Positions 47,642-59,693 of a DNA stretch of 64,000 bases are shown here, in pieces. This stretch comes from Sycon ciliatum (taxonomy: Eukaryota > Porifera > Calcarea > Leucosolenida > Sycettidae): positions 12,841,357-12,905,356 of the forward strand of contig NC_088655.1 in the NCBI RefSeq assembly GCF_964019385.1, given 5' to 3'. A model generated the notes under the pieces. That model was not told where the DNA came from, made no database searches, and saw nothing but the letters and a program-made list of their open reading frames with translations. Position numbers and translations under genes: made by a program. How positions within the stretch are numbered: position 1 is the first letter of the stretch; each line of letters opens with the position of its first letter.

Positions 47642-48212
47642 CTGTCCCTCCAGGAACTTGCGATTCCGCGGCCGCGTTGTTTTCCGCGATTTGAACAAAA
47701 GTCCGTGATATCCGCGATATTTGAAAAATCATCCGCGTTATTGTAGAAAACTGTCCTTGATACTTGAAAAGTACCGCGATATTTCGAAAAGGAACCGCGA
47801 TATTCGGGTCTTTCTTCGATGTTGTTTGGTTCTTCAAGCTCATCAGTAGTTTACTTGTGAGATCGACACCAGAATGGAGAAGTTTCTGGGCAAATCAGCG
47901 GCTGACAAGTCACAAAATAATGCTCGCGTCGAGTGTTGTCCGAGGATGGAGGAAAGCTGTCTTGCAGTTGAACACAGTCAGCGCAGCACACGTACGTTCT
48001 GTTTTGTCATGCATGATTTATGCTGTACGACCCGTACATTGTACACCACTACAGTACAAGTACCAAATTCGGGCGCAATTTCCGCAATTTTACCACAATA
48101 ATCCCGCAATATTTGACAAAATCCGCAATATTCCCCGCAATTTGTGGCATTTTACCTCGCAACTTTTTCCGCGATATTTCCGAAATGTCTCCGCAAGTTT
48201 CTGGAGGGACAG
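47642..48212. mobile_element. CTGTCCCTCCAG-family element, copy B
   Basis: 571 bp, inverted relative to copy A and homologous along the full length. The + strand from 47874 encodes MEKFLGKSAADKSQNNARV, then a frame shift relative to copy A within about 40 codons. Confidence 0.85.
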
Positions 48213-48338
48213 AATAATTTTTATACGGAGGTCATTCTGTGCATGTTGCTGTAGCAGAATTTCATGACTGTCATAAAATTGTCTTGCCTTTGAGATATTT
48301 CAGATTTCCCCACCCTCGATCAGATTTAATTGAGAAAT

Positions 48339-48582
48339 GTAACCAGGTGCGCGCCACATATGTTTTTGTTGATTCTGTGTTTATAATGGTTTATAATCAT
48401 GGGTTATCGTGATAAGGTCATCCTGAATCATATTGCACTGAAATCGTAATCCTGTTGATGTCGATACTGTAACCAGGTGCGTGTCACATATGTTTTTGTT
48501 GATTCTGTGTTTATAATGGTTTATAATCATGGGTTATCCTGCATCATATTGCACTGAAATCGTAATCCTGTTGATGTCGATA
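48339..48582 (+). repeat. Tandem duplication of ~115-130 bp
   Basis: Two copies of GTAACCAGGTGCGYGYCACA through GTTGATGTCGATAC. The first copy has an extra GTGATAAGGTCATCCTGAA segment. Confidence 0.9.
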
Positions 48583-49024
48583 CAACATTTGGAAGTAGTT
48601 CAATGACTTCAAACTGTTGGTCCACGATTTTCTAAAACAACACAGCAAAGGAGGAACAATAAATATGTATTAAAATTTAAACAAATACATTGCTGAGTCC
48701 GACACCTCGATCCAACAACTACACTGATCCTGAGGATAAAAAAGGGGCAAGGCTATGGTTGGAGGTACTGAGAGATAAACAAGGCACTCCACAATAATAA
48801 AATCTTACACATCTTTTGGTGAGTATGAATGATATCCAGTCTAACCTCTTTAGGACGAACACCAAGGGACCGATGGTATTTATTCTGTGAGTTTGTTTAA
48901 CCTATTTTATAACCAGTGAACGCAATTATTTCTCCAATAGGCGTACAGATGGATTTCTTCTACAGCGAAAGATTCTAAGCCACACCAACTCATTGACTCG
49001 TCTCGTATGAAAGAAATGAGTCAC

Positions 49025-49306
49025 TAGAGAGGTTCTGCAAAACGAAAATGCGTACAAACTTTCGTTCTACGTCATGAAGTGCAAAACTTCTCATGAACTT
49101 TCGCAACTTTGGACGCGAAACTTGCAGGGAACGCGAAATGAACTGTCGTACACACTTTCGTGAGATAGGCTCATGGCGTACGTGCACTTGGCCCGCGCAA
49201 ACTACGAAAATGTGCAGAACGCAAAGTTCGTGCAAAAATTCGTACACACTTTCGCAAGCACTGTCGCGAAACTTCGTTCGAATTTTCGTTTTGCAGAACC
49301 TCTCTA
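49025..49306. mobile_element. TA-GAGAGGTT family MITE
   Basis: TAGAGAGGTTCTGCAAAACG at the left is mirrored by CGTTTTGCAGAACCTCTCTA at the right. The inner ACTTTCG blocks are also inverted. Confidence 0.85.
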
Positions 49307-49858
49307 CTGAACGTTTCTTTAGCAACATGACGGCAACTGAAACAGCAACAGAGAAAGTACGATACATGTACAGCACATTCTTGTAGGTACCACAAACAGA
49401 TTGCAGATCGTAATTCTATCTTTGGCGGCACGAAACTTTATTTGGGGCAGTGCAATCTCGGTGGTACTCACAAATAATAAATCAAACAGCCCAGACTCGA
49501 GTAAACAAATCCAATCATACAAGTACGAGATCTTCACGAGACGAGACTGCACCCATTGGCTTGTTTCGTATGAAGCAAACAAGTTTACTGAACCTCTCCA
49601 TAATGGAGATTTTCCCTGATATGCGAATTTATTTTGCAAACTCGGTCAATGGGTCCTTGAACCTTTCCCTCCAGATTGGGAACTGCCAACGATAGTATGC
49701 CACTGACTAGTGCCTTACTTGTAATGTACCAATGTACAATGAATTATATTATGAGTATTTCGACAACACATCTAACATAAGCCTTACCGTCAAGAAGGTG
49801 AACTCGCGTTCTTCGCACACTGTAGACAAGGGCAGAGATAAAAATGGATCTAAATCCG

Positions 49859-50156
49859 AATAAAATCAGCACACGTTTCCGTAAATGAAAGGGTGAGCAT
49901 AAGCAAATGAATCGAAGGAAACCGGTCAACTCAGAGATCACCTGTCATCGAGTATTCCGTAAAAGGAGGCCTCGGCAGCGGAAAAGGTAAATTTAGAAAA
50001 GAGCTCCTGTCAGCTTTTCCATTATTTATTGCATTCCGCCCAAAATCAGCACACTTTTCGTAAATGAAAGAGTCAACACAAGCAAATGAATCAAAGGGAA
50101 CTGGTCAACTCACCTGTCATTGAGTAATATTCCGCGAAAGGAGGTCTCAGCAGCGC
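49859..50156 (+). repeat. Diverged tandem pair, ~180-bp spacing
   Basis: AAAATCAGCACAC...CGTAAATGAAAG through CACCTGTCAT...GAGTATTCC and GGAGGYCTCRGCAGCG occur at 49861-49980 and 50042-50156. Confidence 0.8.
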
Positions 50157-50612
50157 CGAAACGAAATAAGCCAGGCCAGGAGACGAAATATCCGAAACAG
50201 CTCATACAAGAAGCAGTTCCAAAGGAGAAAGTTCCTCGCGCATGCACATCCAAACACGGACTGCACTGCAACACAATGTCTGCCGTGCACGTGCACAGCA
50301 CGCGGCTACCACCCGTTGGTAGATCTAATACCGAGCACCTTACGTAGAGACTTACGTAGCCTAAGTGAAATACCGAGCACCTTACGTAGAAACTTACGTA
50401 GCATAGCGGTGTCGTTTTTCTTGCCATGTGAACACAATAATAGAAAAGCTGACAGGATCGCTTTTCTAAATGTAGCTCTGTAGACTGTACTGTACTAGTC
50501 TGTAGTGTGTACAATCAACACCAGCTCGACCGTGCAGCCGCTTTTGGACAATCGTTTCAGGCCGCGCGCGCCCGAGCCTAGTCTAGCTCGACCCGGCGCC
50601 CTGCCTATTATT

Positions 50613-50979
50613 CTGTCCCTGCGGGAATTTGCGGAAAAAATCCTCGAAAACTTGCGCAAGAAATTGCGGCAGAAAACAACAAAAAATGCGGCGAAAAGTG
50701 CGGAACTTGCCAGGAACTCGCGGAATTGTTGGCAGATAATTGCGGATTTGGGCCAAATCACAACATTTGTTGCATCCTTAGAATCGCTATTTGCGTACTG
50801 TGCAAATAACCTACGTACAGAATCATGGAAAGCACTATATACTGCGTGAAAAGTGCATAGGAATGTAAAAAGAAGTGCAGAAAACAACAAAAAACGCGGG
50901 AAATCGCGGATTTTTCAGAAAATCGCCAAAATCGCGGAATTTGTTGCATCCGTGGAATCGCGATTTCCTGGAGGGACAG
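50613..50979. mobile_element. CTGTCCC-family element, shorter copy C, 6-bp TSD
   Basis: CTGTCCCTGCGGGAATTTGC at the left; CGCGATTTCCTGGAGGGACAG-type right end. ATTATT abuts both ends. The interior shares the CGCGGA/TTGCGG style but lacks the MEKFL ORF. Confidence 0.75.
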
Positions 50980-51492
50980 ATTATTTTTGGAAACCTAGGT
51001 CGAAATTTTTGAGGGGGGGGCGCGCGCCCCCCGCGCCCCCCCCCCTAAACCCGCCACTGATGTCTAGGAATGAAAGACAGAAGAAGAGAGCATATCTACA
51101 GTGCATAGTGAATGTTGAGAGAGGTGCATTCACAGTATTCTTCAGTACCAATGGCCTCCGTGGGCGTGAATGTCTGCGAGCTTTAGATGTCTTTCGTTCT
51201 GGTCAGATCAGGTGGTTCGCAACCTGTTTCCGCGGTTTGCCGGGCCTCATATTTGTGTACGTAGGCGACCCGGGGCTTTAAGTTTATATTCCTGGACGAG
51301 TGCCGTCTACGTTCTTTGTAGATGCGCATTGCTTTTTAGTTGCGCTATGGTAAACATAATATGATATGCTTTGATAGTACCGTGCAGTGACTGCGGCTCA
51401 CGGTAACACTTCACGGCCACATGGAGCATAATATCTAGTAGTAGTAGTAGTAGTCCTGGTAGTACATTTTGTACAATGACATTATGTACATA

Positions 51493-51634
51493 ACAACAGA
51501 TGGCCTGATCAGTCACAACTTAAAGTTTCATGCCATCTCAGGAACTCATCACTGAGTCATCAGGTGATATCACCTGATGAGTTCCTGAGATGGCATGAAA
51601 CTTTAAGTTGTGACTGATCGGGCCATCTGTTGTT
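51493..51634. repeat. 142-bp inverted repeat with nested palindrome
   Basis: AACAACAGATGGCC through GGAACTCATC is mirrored with one mismatch. The loop contains the perfect palindrome CAGGTGATATCACCTG at 51561-51576. Confidence 0.9.
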
Positions 51635-52721
51635 CTGACTAGTGTGTCACGGCTCTACCTTCCCGGTGTCGAGCTCTCTTGGGATTTCTGCTGGAATTCA
51701 CAACAGCGTAGTCATTGCTACATAGAAGTATAATCAAGAGTACATAACCATAACCTCTAGTGTTTTCCGTGAATGGGGCAGCTGCGCCGGCATCCATGGC
51801 CTTCCTCAGGCGCCTTTGCCTGCTCACATCTCAATCTTCGGGAGGTAGCTATTCGTCGTTGATGGGATGCTATCTATCGCTGTCGGGTGTCTTTCGCGCT
51901 GCTACGTTCCGCTGTATTGTGTGTCCGGGGTGCTCGGTCGGCCCGTCACCGTCCAGTTCACATGCTTCGTGAGTTGGCGATGGTGGAGGGTCGGGTTCCC
52001 TTGCCGTGATTAGTGCTGCACCGAGCTTGTTTTGTGTGAAAGTATAATAATTATTATTATTATCTTCACTACTTTGAAGGAAAGAGACAAACGGGAAAAG
52101 TCTGATTATTCTTATATTTCTACTTCAAGTATTACAAATTTTTTATAATTGAGAGGCTTTGAATCGTTTTTATCAAAATCTAAATATTTGCCGGGTTGGA
52201 AGGTGGGACATAACCATGGTAACCTTGCTTGATACAATCACTGTCATGACTGTCATGTACAATGATTGTAATTTAAAAAATGTGTGCTAGGCTAGCAGTC
52301 GACTAGTCCTGCTATGCACTAGAACCTGTGCCGCGTGGATCACGATGCGCTGCAATACCAATGCGAAACCAGTCCACATTCTGAACTGTGACCTTTATAA
52401 GTTTATTGTTGGTCATTGCTGAGCATTGTGAATTTGATGATGGTTGGCTCAATTGTTGACGTCGTTGAGATCACGTGACTACAAGACTGTTGGCGGAATG
52501 CTCCGCGGCTCATTCTCTTTCCTGTGGATTGGAATTAATTATTTGGATAATTATAGGACGGGGTGGGTCCTTACCCGTGTGGACTACGCCATGACTGTAA
52601 TGATGTTGCGGGCTCATAGTCGTAGATATCGAAAGCGCAACACTTGGGTCCTGGACTCCTCCGTCCTCGTACCACCACGATCATCGACATCGTGTCATAC
52701 TGTATGCATCATGAAAAACAG

Positions 52722-52801
52722 CGTTGATATGTTACTACTAGCGTTGATATGTTACTACTACCGTTGATACGTTACTACTAGCGTTGATATGTTACTACTA
52801 C
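52722..52801 (+). repeat. 20-bp tandem repeat, four copies
   Basis: GCGTTGATATGTTACTACTA repeated four times with single-base changes. Confidence 0.95.
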
Positions 52802-52890
52802 TTACTAGTAGTTTTAGTCCTTTGAGGCTTTTCTCTAACATTCTACAATCATGACATGACCAGAATAATGACTGTCAAGTGTCAGCATAA

Positions 52891-52951
52891 TCATTGCGTG
52901 AATGATGTGACATTATCATTCATACAGTCATATCATTCGCGCAATGATTAT
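52891..52951. repeat. Short inverted repeat
   Basis: CATAATCATTGCGTGAATGA mirrored by TCATTCGCGCAATGATTATG. Confidence 0.8.
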
Positions 52952-53210
52952 GTCTGGCACATACATAATTATTGCATGTGCCAGTAGAACTACTGAAGTA
53001 CAAAAAAGAAGACTGCTAAATGCTATGCAGCGCAGATATTGTAGTATCCCTACCTTGCTTGTAAGTTGTAGACAATGTAGTATCCTGCATGTAAACGGTA
53101 CGCGGTTGAAACTGACTATGAATAGTCAGTATGATGCATGGACAGTCTTTTTACTTTTTACTTATGTTACTTGTTAGCACTCTGACACGTCTCTTTATAA
53201 CATACATGTA

Positions 53211-54891
53211 CAGTGGTGGCCAAAAGTTTTGACCCACCCCATGGAATCGTCAGTACAGCTCAGCCTGGCTCCTAAACACGCCGTTTTTTACTTCTTTGAG
53301 GCCAAAGCCGATTGAAACTTGGCAAGGACACTAAAATTTGCAAGAATCCGTTGTCAACTGAGATTTGTGATGGATCACCATACATTTGGGTGGGTCAAAA
53401 CTTATGGCCACGTGACCAAATTTTGCTCTACCGTACCGTACGGTTTCAAAAAAGTTGTCAGGCTGATGCACGTGCCGGGAAAGTTGAAAATCAACACTTG
53501 ACTTCTCACTTTGAGAGTTTGCGATATCAAACTTGATTATTTTGACGACGGAGATGGTATTTTCAGCCAGGATCGTGAACCGAGGTCAGATTAGCAAGGA
53601 TGTGAGGGAAATGGTCGTGAAGCTGAGTGTTGACGGTCTCTTTTGGCGTGGTATCGCTCCTCTGTTGGATTTGAGTAATCCTACGATACGTAGAATTGTC
53701 AGGAAACAAAAATTGACTACATTTCACCTCGATCAGACCGACCAAGAGAGACCAGTGCAAGACAAGATCGCCACCATATCATGAAGTCAATGGAGAATCG
53801 CCTCAAATCCGTCACTGCCTGTGAGCTGAGATGGTGAGCGACGGTGATAACGCGATTTCTGTGCGTTCTGTGAGACGCAAGTTGCACAGAGCAGGCCTAC
53901 GTGGCTGTATGGCCATCAAATGGCCCTTCATCAGTGCTGTGAATAAGGCAGAACGCCATAAATTTGTATAGACGCACAAGGACTGGAGCAGTGATGACTG
54001 GTGGTAATTTCTGTGGACTGATGAGTCTAAAATCAACCTCAAGGGCTCTGGTGATGCAGTTTACGTCAGGAGGTGGACAGGATAGGCTCTGGCTGGCACA
54101 TGCACCCGCAAAACTGTGAAGCGCCGCGACGGCAATATCAATGTATGGGAGCCATGGCCAGCAACGGCATAGCGCGCATTTGCCGGGTGATGGATACGAT
54201 GAATGCGGACCAGTACCTCGCATCATCCGAAAACATGATGTTGCTGAGCATGATGCAGCTTGTGGGTGGTGTGGGTGGTGTCTTATGGCCGCAAACGCTC
54301 CGCAAACAGACCGGAGGCGCGGCGGACGGTGAACGGCATCACCGTCCTGACATGGCCCCTGCAGCCACCTGACCTCAATCTAACTGAGAATCTCTGCAAA
54401 CTTGCTGGGCTGAAGCAGCACGATGTCGAAATCACCCCCAGAAACCAGTATGAGCTGTGGCGAGTGTGCCGGGAGGCATAGAAGTTGATTTTTCCTCACG
54501 AGCGCAAGAAGATCGTCGATTCAATGCGGCAGTGTATGCAAGCGATGATCAAGGCCAAGGGAGGGGTTACAAAGTGGTGGATGTATCTGGAATAGGCCGG
54601 GACTGACTTCTAGACTTTAGTTTAGTTGAATACTTTTTAGAAATCACACTATTCCGTGTATCCTGTTGGCGGTTTATGATAGTGCGGGCGTTGGCCATAA
54701 GTTTTGACCCACCTTTTACATATACTTGACCACAGTAGTCCCCAGATGACTCCGTCTTTCAGCATTTTTCATTTCTACTTCACTATTCAGCCTGATTCAG
54801 AGGTCCTCGACCAAAAATTTAGTAGCTTACAGCCCAAACCTTCAGAATTCGAAAAATCTGCATGGTGGGTCAAAACTTTTGACCACCACTG
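53211..54891. mobile_element. Tc1/mariner-like transposon, complete ends, dead
   Basis: 1,681 bp, flanked on both sides by TA (53209-53210 and 54892-54893). Terminal inverted repeats of about 28 bp start CAGTGGTGG and end in TTTTGACCCACC, with one mismatch. Each end also has an inner copy in the opposite orientation: about 53389-53410 and 54692-54713 (TTGACCCACC core). The interior encodes a decayed transposase. Confidence 0.93.
53554..54595 (+). pseudogene. Degenerate Tc1-type transposase
   Basis: Frames must be switched and stops crossed to follow it. The N-terminal helix-turn-helix region (SKDVREMVVKL ... NPTIRRIVRKQ) is followed by the first catalytic Asp in LWTDESKI, then NVWGAMASNGIARI and MNADQY. 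The block expected to read DNAP reads ANAPQT, so the second catalytic Asp appears to be lost. LNLTENLCK keeps the third acidic position. The end is near the TAG at 54593. Frameshifts and several internal stops show that it is inactive. Confidence 0.85.
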
Positions 54892-54894
54892 TAC

Positions 54895-55840
54895 AGTCAT
54901 GTACATTGTACTTTCGGTTGACAGCTCTTATTACCCACGCACTAACACGTTCACATCTACATGACTGCACTTACTACTTACATACACTGCACACTAGCTC
55001 GTATTTTGTACATTACAATTCTCCCGTTTTACTCACATTACACCAATAGCTAGTTCTTCCATTGGTCTTGTCCTGACCTAAGTGCCTTAATCCTAGTATA
55101 TTCCTCAACACCTGTTACTTCTCAGAACTCTTATCGCTGGCTATGAAATATCCTACTATGAAACCTTTTCCTTGCTCTATATTGTGTCAGTTCTGGTGCA
55201 TTTTAGTTCAGTTGCAGTTCAGTTCAGTTGACTGTTGTTGTAGTTTGTCGTATTCTTTATTCTTTACTTCCTAAACTCGTCTCCAGGCCGTGCCGGAGTA
55301 GGCTCTATGTGTTCGTTGAGTGTGGGTAGTGCCTCCGGTAGATATCCTTACTGCCCTTACCGGGCCTTAGTTTAGACCAGGCCGTGCATGCTACAATATG
55401 ACTGACTGTGAGAACGAGGGGCTAGGCTGTCTCCGGTTTGCCCGCCAAGATCACACACACGTGACAAAAGTAACAGCGAGAGTACAGCCCACGTATCGAC
55501 TGGCTTGGAGGCACTGTACGGTGAAGTGTACCCTGGTACCTGCCTTCACTCCTCTCGTGTCCTTGCGCGCCAGGCCAGCCAAAAACACTTGTTGTTCTCC
55601 TGCTTCCTTTCCAACAAATAATTTTCCTTGGCACACTGGTAGGGAAAGATGACAGTGAAAGGCGTTGTCGTCGCTTTTATATCAACCAGCTCAGCTGCGA
55701 GGAGCACTGCGTTGCTCTGCTACATGCTAGACTGTTAGCGGTCTGTAGACTTAGTCATGAAGTAGCGATGGTGACGATGGCTGCTGGCGGGTCCTTCATG
55801 TCGTCCAGAACTACTTGAGACTACTCTCGTTGCTGAGTGC
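54895..55840. other. Intergenic upstream of the Ig gene, nothing recognised
   Basis: No exon or transposon signal found. Confidence 0.4.
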
Positions 55841-55847
55841 TATACTC

Positions 55848-56112
55848 ATGGTTTGGTCGTACGGAGCCCCCTCTGCTCACAGCATGGTGGATCCGTCCGT
55901 GCCGCTCTGGCACTTTCGCTCAGCTGAGTTGCGTGCTCAACACAACAATCTATCCACTGCTTGCTATACACTGGTCGACCGGTGCAACGCCGGTTCGCTA
56001 GTAATAGCGTTCCCTGTATCATGTGTATGTGAACGCACCGTCGACGTCCGGCACGCTAGCGACCCAGTTCAGCTCGGCCATTCCACGCTAGTCGATGGAC
56101 GGCACGAAACTT
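55848..56112 (+). CDS. Possible exon of unknown protein ending at a strong donor
   Basis: Open frame from ATG 55848 to a consensus donor (gtaagt) at about 56113. The translation begins MVWSYGAPSAHSMVD and has four Cys in its middle. An in-frame stop at 55758-55760 with no earlier ATG excludes an obvious signal peptide. It could be an upstream exon of the Ig gene or a separate gene. No family recognised. Confidence 0.2.
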
Positions 56113-56449
56113 ACGTAAGTTGACGTAGTAGGAGCTCGGTGCCTTTTCTCTCCGTAAACAAATTGATTTTCGGGGTGTAGTCGAATATCTTAGATTCATG
56201 CGTTTGGCTGGTGTGCCTTCTTGCTTTCCTGTGCATCAGGACATTTTTGTTGAAATAAGTTGAAGTTCAATCGAAGCGGAGAGGTCAGAGCTTGAAAGGG
56301 AGAGAGAGGAAGATTCGCTCCACTGGTGCCAGGTCGCCTAGAACAAATCTGAGCAATTTTGTTTTGTCCAAAAGTCGACCGGTCCTCGATAGTAGAGTGA
56401 GCGTGCCTCATTGCGCTTGGCAGTACGTGGTGGATGTGGTGGTGACACC

Positions 56450-59400
56450 ATGGAGGCATTCAGGAGAAGTAGTTTCTACGCGCTGTTGGGCGCGTTGCTG
56501 GTCACGCTGGACGTCGCCTCTGGTCAAGCAGACGTGACAGGTAAGGCGTGCGCTTCTTCGCAGCAGCTTCGCATGCATGGCCCACCATTCGTTTTTGGTG
56601 CATGTCAAAAATGAGGTGGCTCCTTCCGCCCAGCGTGCTATTGAGTGTGTGTGATGGCGTGTGTCAAACCTGTCACTTTGCGCATTTGTTCGCTTTGTGT
56701 TGCATTTTGGCAACAACTAGACCCTAGTGTATTTCCTTTCGGATGCGTGTGAGCGCTACTGCCGACATATGGGCAGTCGCCGAAGTCCATACCGTGTCAC
56801 CGTGTCCAACTCACCACTAGTTTACCTTCCCTTCCTGCATAATAAATATGATTACCAATAATGTTGCCTCGGAAAATCAAGAGTCAGTACGTGGGTTGTA
56901 CTGTAATGATATTCGTAGTGAACAGCGCGGGCTGCGACGGTCCAGCACATAATTGCGTTCGGGAAAACACTGATACGCTGATTGAATACCGGTGGAAGAC
57001 CATCCATTGTGTGACAGCAGGTGGATGTGCTTGCCAGGCCATTTATGCCATGCTGCCTGAATATGTTATCTCGGATTCCGGAGAGCTGCACTCAATGCAG
57101 TCATGGTGTACAGGTTTGTGGCAGGAGGGCTGTCAGTCGTCAGCGCAGTAGCAGCATCTAATCTAAAAAGTAAAAGATCGCTCTCTGTGACTTGTCTTCG
57201 GTGGGTGTGGTGTGTAAGATAGCCATGTTTACATGAACATTGAGCTGCACTCACCCCAGCCCAAGGACCCTTATCTGCAATCCAAGAATATAGATATTAA
57301 CCTGTCAGTCGTCAGCGCAGTAGCAGCATCTAATCTAAAAAGTAAAAGATCGCTCTCTGTGACTTGTCTTCGGTGGGTGTGGTGTGTAAGATAGCCATGT
57401 TTACATGAACATTGAGCTGCACTCACCCCAGCCCAAGGACCCTTATCTGCAATCCAAGAATATAGATATTAATAGTGCAGAGGGCAGGGTTGAGATCAGG
57501 TTGAGATCAGGTTGCTAGCAAGAAGTGTGCCCAGGTCTGTTTAGGATTTCCTGTTGGCCGTACAAACCCCATGATAGGACGCTGTTGAGAAGTTATTGCT
57601 GGCTCTTCAATGCTGTCCGCCCAGCTTTCTCTGCCCTGGGTGACATGACAAGGCCAATGCAAGTCAGTGGGGTGGCAGTCCGGCACAAAGACACCCTGCG
57701 ACATGCTGCCTTTGTGGCTTGGACTTGTGCCGCTTTCAAATCCCCACACCGCATTGGCACTATCCTTCCAGGTATTAACCTGCAAGCCGCGTAGAAACTT
57801 AGAAATAATAATATTATTAGCGAAAGATACATAAAAAATAGAGTATGGGAGTATGCTAGCACTCAGGGTAAGCTGTGTTCTCAAGTGTGGAGGGCTACTA
57901 CAGAGATCATTGTCTTGCAGTTCAAGAGGTGCTGGGGTTGTAGTGTGCAATAGAGGTAGGCTTGGCGAGGTAGTGTCTGAGCCCAGTGTAGATTAATGGT
58001 TTGTTGTATTTAGCTTTAGTATATTATGTCCAGTGCTTCATGTTGCCTTCACTCTTCAGCTCAGCTTGACCTGATTTCCATCATGTAATGACAAGGATGG
58101 ATGCAACAGAAATGCTATCATGAGAGTGCTGAGACAGAGCACTCTGTTACATGATTGTGCTGGTAGTGTGGTAGTGATGATCGTACATACACTGGTAGAA
58201 GTGACTGTGTAGATGCTCTAGTGTGTCATGCACTCTCTCTCTATGGTGCTGTTGGCGCCCATATAAATGCCAATCCTACGTGGAATGTGTTACACCAGTT
58301 GAGATCCACTCCACCCTTTACGCACTCTACACAAGTTTACAGTGGGTGACTGTAAGTAGCCTGGCCCTGTGACCAGGCATTGCTTGCTTGCAGGCCTCAC
58401 ATAAAGTATTGTTTCTTGCTGGAGGTGTTTCAACCCCAGTCAATCAAACAACGGCAGCAGAGACGCCATCAGGATGAAACTGTCACATTCACTTCTTGTG
58501 CAAATGAATTACATAGTACTGTAGTGCATAGGGAAAGGAGAACGATAATCAGAATTCCCTCAATTGAGTGCATTGGCTGTCAAAGATAACTTTGTAGTGC
58601 TACCCTTTCATTGTTACTCAACGCTATGGCATGGCATAGCATTGAGTGCTAGATTGGTCAGTCGCATTGTGCCACCAGGGGAAATTGCCTAAATTGCAAT
58701 GTTATAAATCAGTGCCCTCAACTAGGGAGAGGAATGTATCCGTGCAGGATGCAATATTTGTACTGGGGTGCAATAGAGTGGAGTGGAGTCTGGGCGCCCT
58801 GAATAAAGCACAGTGGTCTATATTAGCAAGTTATGAGGCAGCACGTCAATGGTCTATATTAGTAAGTTATGAGGCAGCACGTCCTGCTAGCATCTCTATG
58901 TTGAGCTCTGGAGGCCCTTTAAGCATGCAGCCCTGCTCCAACATTCTGCTGCCTGTTCTGCTGCTGCCAGACTTTACAGGCTAGCCCTTCCTTAGAAGCC
59001 CTAGGCTGTCATTTACACCGTCATTCACACCGTGTAGCTGGAAGAGACACCGTACAGTACATGCATATGTGCTCCCTGCACTGCACACGGCATACTCACC
59101 ATTGGATATAAAGCTGTACAAGTCGATTCCGGCTCTGTGCATTCGAATATGAATATTCACTCCCGTGCATTCACACTCCCCTGCATTCACACTCTCCATG
59201 TGCATTCCCAGTCCCGGGGGTAGCACTGTACATGATTGTACTAATCTTTGAAATGAGCGCGAGCGGCACTTGAGCAGTGTCAGCGGAACAGCTTGTTGAC
59301 CAGGATGATGGGACACATGTCGTGTTTTGAATTACCCTGTGTCATGTGTGAACTGTGAACCCTGCCCTGTACTACATACTGCATGCTGTGTCCACCAGTA

Positions 59401-59662
59401 CCATGTACTGTACTGTCATGTTGTCATGGCGATATACTTCAAAGTATCCTCATGCGTATAAGATCAGGTGGATGAACTTCACATAGTTAACTTATAAGAT
59501 CATGTTGTTTAGGTAGCACATGATCTATTCTCACCTGACTTGATGCGGCCCCTGTCCAGTCTGCTTTGAGTTTGACCCTGTTTGTTCACAGGAGCCATGA
59601 TCATTGTTTATTTAAGGACATGGTGACTTGTGTGGTGTGTGTGTGTGTGTGTGCGTGTGTAT

Positions 59663-59693
<31 letters not shown>

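Larger units (their letters stand above)
51640..53205. other. Intergenic, no supported gene
   Basis: Contains only the two small repeats at 52.7-52.95 kb. ORFs are short and unlike known families. Confidence 0.4.
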
